Shown here: positions 60,541 through 64,000 of the stretch, piece after piece
How positions within the stretch are numbered: the stretch's first letter is position 1
Layout of the letters: every line of letters begins with the position of its first letter
NCBI GenBank assembly: GCA_045635085.1
Contig: JAZRBM010000013.1
Span: 248,001 to 312,000, forward strand
Source: Congzhengia sp045635085
Lineage (GTDB): Bacteria > Bacillota > Clostridia > UBA1381 > UBA9506
Reading direction: 5' to 3'
DNA length: 64,000 nt
The notes under the pieces: generated by a model
Seen by the model: the letters and a program-made list of their open reading frames with translations, nothing else
Told to the model about the DNA's origin: nothing
Databases searched by the model: none
Translations under genes and position numbers: made by a program

Positions 60541-63126
60541 TTATCTTACGATAACAATTTCTTTTACTTCGTCTTTGTATATTCTTATGAATACACGACT
60601 AACATCTAATTCATCATACTGTGTGATGTCTCCTGCTTCGGCTACCTTAATCGGATTTGTTGTTTTGCTTGAATTAACTTCATATACTTTTGCTCCAACT
60701 GTTGAGTAGTTTTCCACAGTTCCGCCATTTACAGTTACATTGATTGAATTTGTAAATTTCTTTGTTACCTTACCGTAAACGGTCATCAGATCTTCTGATA
60801 CTGTTGTCTTTGCTTCTGTAGCTTTATTATCAATTTCAAATAAAACTCTGATGCTTTCGATTTCGCCGTTTGCATTAGTTTTCAGCTGAATGATATCCCC
60901 TGCCTTTAACTGTTCAGATGATTCATTAACTAAAATACCTTCTTCGCTTGTTGTAAAGACTTTTCTTTCTCCATCTATGAATGCGTAGAGTTTTTCTACC
61001 TTTTCATCATCATCGTTTAAAGAAGTTGAAATTTTTTCAACTACTGCTGCCGATGCTTCTAAGTTTGCAATGCCTGTTGAATTTGTTACAATAACAACAC
61101 CTGCAGTTAAGTCTTCTTTAACATCATATACTAATACATCATAATCTGTATTATCTTCAAACAGCTTATAGTTTGTTACTGAATATTTTTTAGCATTCAA
61201 TTCCCCTGCAGGAATATCAAACACTATTGTTTCTTCATTAACTCTGTAGTTGCCGAGTTTGTTTGATGATTGCTTATATTTTAATGTGTCATTTGCATTA
61301 AGTGCAAAAATGTTCTTATCAATACCGCCTGATGTTTTGTCTGTAGGTGTATTGATTTTTGTCAATTCACCATCTTTATTAACTTCGTAGGTGATAAGTG
61401 TAGGTGTCACTACACCGTCACTTGATATACCTTCAAAAACTTCCTGAGGTGTTTTGTTAGGTGTGTTATTGAATCTGATTTTTTCGCCTGATTTGATCAT
61501 CTTGATTTCGCCATTTTTATCAAATACTTTGATGTTTAATCTCTTATCAAATCCTGTTGTTACCTCTGCACCTGTCAAATATGCGTAGTTAGATGAAAGT
61601 GAATTTTCTTTATCTACTGCTGCAATATTTGAATCTTTATCAAGATAGAAAGTACCTTCGTCATTTAACTTGATTTCATCAGGATAATTTGCTGCAACGC
61701 CATATTCTTTGCCGTCAATTACAAATTTATCCCCATGTTTTTCTGTAATTTTACCTGTAACTTTTTCTGTTGTTACTTCTACAATCACGATAGATGAGTC
61801 TTTGCTCTTTGCTACTGATAAAACATCCCATTCGTTTATATCAGAAAGTTTGATTTCCTGTCCTGCACGTGTAATGATAAAGTCAATACTTTCGTCTTCT
61901 TTATCTAACACGAGTGATGTTTTACCGTATTTATCTGTAATTCTGTTGCTTGATACAATTACTTCTTCAACAACGTAGTTTTCATATTCTTCAATAAACA
62001 CTACGTCATATAGATCATCACGGTCGCGGTCTAAGAGTGTGATTGAACCAGCCTCTGGTTTTAGCTCATCTATATCAAAGCTGATTGCCTTACCGTTGTA
62101 GATATATTTTGCATCCTGAGTAATTGTTGCAGTTTCTGTTTCTTTGTCTTTTTCTTTATCTAACCAGTAATTAACTGTTACATTTGTATCACTTGTTACT
62201 GTTTCAATATCCTGTGAATTGATTTTTACTGAAGAATTTTTACCCTTCTGGGCTCTTGCGAGGATCAATGTTTTATCGCCATGTTCATCTTCCTGAACGT
62301 ATGCTTCAACATTAAAGCCTAAAAGTCTTCTCGCTTGTGCTATAGCTGCAGCCTTAACCTCAAAAACATCGCTGCCAATCTTAATTTCGTTATTCTTAAG
62401 TGTTGATGTGCCCAAAAGTGAGCTTGGTCCTACTGCTGTAACCTGATCATATACGATTTCTGTTGAAAGCTCATCGCCAAGTAATGTTTTGTCTACAATC
62501 TGGAATGCTTCGTCACTACCGAAGTTTGTCTGTTCCATTTTATTTGTAACTAAGGCATTTGCGCATAATTGTGCTACCATACCACGAACAACCGCTGAAT
62601 TATTACTTGCAACAGCATTTTTTGTGATACCTGTCTGTGTAGCTACTGTTACATAACCTGTTGGGAAACCACCTTTTTTCTCAGCTGCAGGTGTGTGTCC
62701 TATTAAACGAACTAAAACTGTTACAGCCTCTGCATAGGTGATTGTGTCGTCAGGACGAAAATTTCCTAAATCGTCACCGATTATAAGTCCCTGATTTGCC
62801 GCTACATTAATGTAGCCGTTTGCCCAGTGATTTTCCACCACATCAGGAAATTTTGTAGGATAGTTGAAGCTGTCTGCAAGATTTTCCATACCCATTGAGG
62901 TTACGGCAACTTTTGCAAATTCAGAACGCTTTATTGTATCTTCTGGTCTGAACGCCCCTGTATCTTTGTCCCCTACCATAATTTCCAAAGCACCTAAAAG
63001 CTCAATTGCCTCTTTGTACTTTGAGTCTTGTGCATCAGATGCAACGTATGCAAATGATGTTAAACCTAAAGCTAAAATCATAACTAATGAAAGAATGATT
63101 GATGTCAACTTTTTTGCCTTAAACAT
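60541..63126 (-). CDS. S-layer-homology (SLH) domain cell-surface protein
   Basis: An 861-aa exported protein. Signal peptide about 1-29 (MFKAKKLTSIILSLVMILALG, then SFAYVASDA). Three SLH repeats follow (about 35-80 FRPEDTIKRSEFAKVAV; 90-140 FPDVVENHWANGYINVAAN and FRPDDTITYAEAVTVLVRL; 155-200 a more degenerate one with NNSAVVRGMVAQLCANAL). SLH domains hold proteins to pyruvylated wall polymers. The remaining about 650 residues are Thr/Asp/Lys/Val-rich, with no enzyme motif, and read as beta-rich repeated domains. It may be the S-layer itself. A strong ribosome site (AAGGAGG) fits high expression. Confidence 0.88.
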   Translation of the reverse strand: MFKAKKLTSIILSLVMILALGLTSFAYVASDAQDSKYKEAIELLGALEIMVGDKDTGAFRPEDTIKRSEFAKVAVTSMGMENLADSFNYPTKFPDVVENHWANGYINVAANQGLIIGDDLGNFRPDDTITYAEAVTVLVRLIGHTPAAEKKGGFPTGYVTVATQTGITKNAVASNNSAVVRGMVAQLCANALVTNKMEQTNFGSDEAFQIVDKTLLGDELSTEIVYDQVTAVGPSSLLGTSTLKNNEIKIGSDVFEVKAAAIAQARRLLGFNVEAYVQEDEHGDKTLILARAQKGKNSSVKINSQDIETVTSDTNVTVNYWLDKEKDKETETATITQDAKYIYNGKAISFDIDELKPEAGSITLLDRDRDDLYDVVFIEEYENYVVEEVIVSSNRITDKYGKTSLVLDKEDESIDFIITRAGQEIKLSDINEWDVLSVAKSKDSSIVIVEVTTEKVTGKITEKHGDKFVIDGKEYGVAANYPDEIKLNDEGTFYLDKDSNIAAVDKENSLSSNYAYLTGAEVTTGFDKRLNIKVFDKNGEIKMIKSGEKIRFNNTPNKTPQEVFEGISSDGVVTPTLITYEVNKDGELTKINTPTDKTSGGIDKNIFALNANDTLKYKQSSNKLGNYRVNEETIVFDIPAGELNAKKYSVTNYKLFEDNTDYDVLVYDVKEDLTAGVVIVTNSTGIANLEASAAVVEKISTSLNDDDEKVEKLYAFIDGERKVFTTSEEGILVNESSEQLKAGDIIQLKTNANGEIESIRVLFEIDNKATEAKTTVSEDLMTVYGKVTKKFTNSINVTVNGGTVENYSTVGAKVYEVNSSKTTNPIKVAEAGDITQYDELDVSRVFIRIYKDEVKEIVIVR

Positions 63127-63197
63127 TAAGATTTCCTCCTTAAAATTGTAATTTTAAGTCATTACCTTTGCCGTCTAAGTGGTGCATTAAATATTTT

Positions 63198-63214
63198 ATG
63201 GACTCATTGTCCAT
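63198..63214 (-). promoter_or_regulatory. small inverted repeat in the SLH leader
   Basis: ATGGAC / GTCCAT with a 5-base loop, in the ~220-base gap between the SLH gene and the divergent gene. No consensus promoter was clear for either side; the leader is probably long. Function not known. Confidence 0.25.
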
Positions 63215-63346
63215 TATGTCGCAAGCTGTTGCTCACAAGTTCTTAAACGAATAATTTTTGATTTTGTTCCAAAAAAACCATAGTGTAATTTTTGGTAAAT
63301 TACATACATATACATTATTGAAAATAATCATAGAAAGGAAATAGCT

Positions 63347-63892
63347 ATGCCAAATAATTATTACGAAAATTCAGGCAATACTCAAAACAGTGCGCAAATC
63401 CCCGAAATTAAGCCATCACAAACACCCGAAGAGATAGAACCACAAAGCCCTCAGGAAGAAGAGCAAATAAATATAGAAGAAAGCACGCCCGATGAAGTTC
63501 CACCACCCGGCAACATCAGCGGTCAGCTGACAGTATCGGCATTTACTGCTAACCAGCTTTCTCCTGTCACAGGAGCCACAGTTTCCATATCAGCACAAGG
63601 CAGTGAAGCTGGCACAGTTTTAGACTCTTCTGTTACAGACAGAAGCGGCAGGAGCAAAACTTTTACACTCCCTGCCCCAAGTGCTGCAATTTCTCAGGAG
63701 CCTTCTACCCTTGCCCCCGCTGCTGTCTATCAGGTTTTTGTAAGTCATCCGGATTTTTATGATTTTATTGCAGAAAACGTTCAGGTATTCGAGGGAATCA
63801 CAACACAGCTACCTGTAAATCTGATTCCACTTCCGGAGCTTTCAAACGGCGACACAACGAAGATTGTAATTATTCCAAAACAAAATCTATAA
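63347..63892 (+). CDS. carboxypeptidase-regulatory-like domain protein
   Basis: A 181-aa protein with no signal peptide or membrane segment. About 1-55 is a Pro/Glu/Gln-rich disordered start; about 57-155 is one beta-sandwich of the CarboxypepD_reg/CNA-B shape (SGQLTVSAFTANQLSPVTGATV, then VYQVFVSHPDFYDFI, then ENVQVFEGITTQLPVNLIPLPE). Similar proteins in Clostridia stand directly before SleC-like cortex-lytic genes. AAAGG precedes the ATG; 16 bases separate it from the next gene. Probably a spore-associated protein. Confidence 0.7.
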   Translation: MPNNYYENSGNTQNSAQIPEIKPSQTPEEIEPQSPQEEEQINIEESTPDEVPPPGNISGQLTVSAFTANQLSPVTGATVSISAQGSEAGTVLDSSVTDRSGRSKTFTLPAPSAAISQEPSTLAPAAVYQVFVSHPDFYDFIAENVQVFEGITTQLPVNLIPLPELSNGDTTKIVIIPKQNL

Positions 63893-63908
63893 AGGAGGCA
63901 AAACAACA

Positions 63909-64000
63909 ATGCCAGATACAACACCGGTAATACCTGAATTTATAACTGTACATTTAGGCGCTCCATCATCTAATGCTCCAAATGTTACAGTCCCGTTTAT
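63909..64000 (+). CDS. SleC-like spore cortex-lytic/SpoIID-like protein, N-terminus only
   Basis: The ATG at 63909 has AAAGGAGG 9 bases upstream and reads MPDTTPVIPEFITVHLGAPS then SNAPNVTVPF to the edge. The start with PEFITVHLGAPSS and NVTVPF matches the N-terminal part of clostridial SleC/SpoIID-like peptidoglycan hydrolases, which act on the spore cortex. The protein continues beyond the window, so domain order is unseen. Confidence 0.6.
   Translation, partial: MPDTTPVIPEFITVHLGAPSSNAPNVTVPF

Overview
The window is an AT-rich chromosomal segment of a Gram-positive, spore-forming Clostridia-type bacterium (Firmicutes). The evidence is: strong GGAGG-type ribosome sites, housekeeping promoters of the TTGACA-17-TATAAT type, the rpmH-rnpA-yidD-yidC-jag cluster, gatCAB, a spoIIM-xerD pair, a SpoVB-like flippase, an SLH-domain S-layer protein and the start of a SleC-like spore cortex-lytic protein. 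I see no phage, insertion sequence, integron or CRISPR array. Almost all of the window is core genome; species cannot be read from it.

Left part (1-12.4 kb): an ABC-F ATPase, thiI, a methyltransferase and rarA lie head to tail on the minus strand. A terminator separates them from jag-yidC-yidD-rnpA-rpmH; rpmH (44 aa, TTG start) is too short for usual ORF cut-offs. dnaA is absent from its usual place next to rpmH. A divergent 633-aa zinc-ribbon/membrane/DUF5050-like protein sits there instead. Then come xerD and spoIIM (an xerD with three altered catalytic positions) and nicotinate phosphoribosyltransferase.

12.6-29.6 kb: a small zinc-ribbon protein, tRNA-Arg, a 2-hydroxyacid dehydrogenase, an XRE regulator with a large palindrome at its promoter, a PqqD-like protein overlapping an OPT peptide transporter, PepD, ROK glucokinase, and an Na+/alanine symporter. 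The ~720 bases between the symporter and cysK hold three tRNA genes with divergent promoters. Then come cysK, tcdA, ispD-ispF, uvrA with an unknown membrane-anchored protein, and a TauE/TSUP exporter split into two overlapping half-genes.

29.7-43.5 kb: a long plus-strand run: dxs, a U32 (TrhP-like) protein, a DUF624-like membrane protein, a HAD phosphatase, DUF1015, gatC-gatA-gatB, a YkgJ-like cysteine cluster protein, mnmE, a SpoVB/MurJ-like flippase and mazG. Several of these genes overlap. It ends at a 34-base palindrome facing tRNA-Leu.

43.5-50.9 kb: an unknown membrane-anchored protein diverges from a preQ1 riboswitch-controlled queT. Then, on the minus strand, come three tandem overlapping M42 aminopeptidases coupled to murD, and an orphan rhamnulokinase.

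51-64 kb: a secreted NlpC/P60 hydrolase with a 13-codon leader ORF, nusB-xseA-pgsA, a 66-aa membrane protein overlapping valS, a DUF1292 protein, an HTH-cupin-AMP-ligase fusion, a DUF2238-like membrane protein, the SLH protein, and divergently from it a spore-coat/cortex-type pair running off the end.

The genes most worth a second look are the HTH-cupin-acyl-CoA synthetase fusion, the murD-M42x3 block, the split TSUP pair, the PqqD-OPT pair, the DUF5050 protein, and the leader ORF in front of the NlpC/P60 gene.
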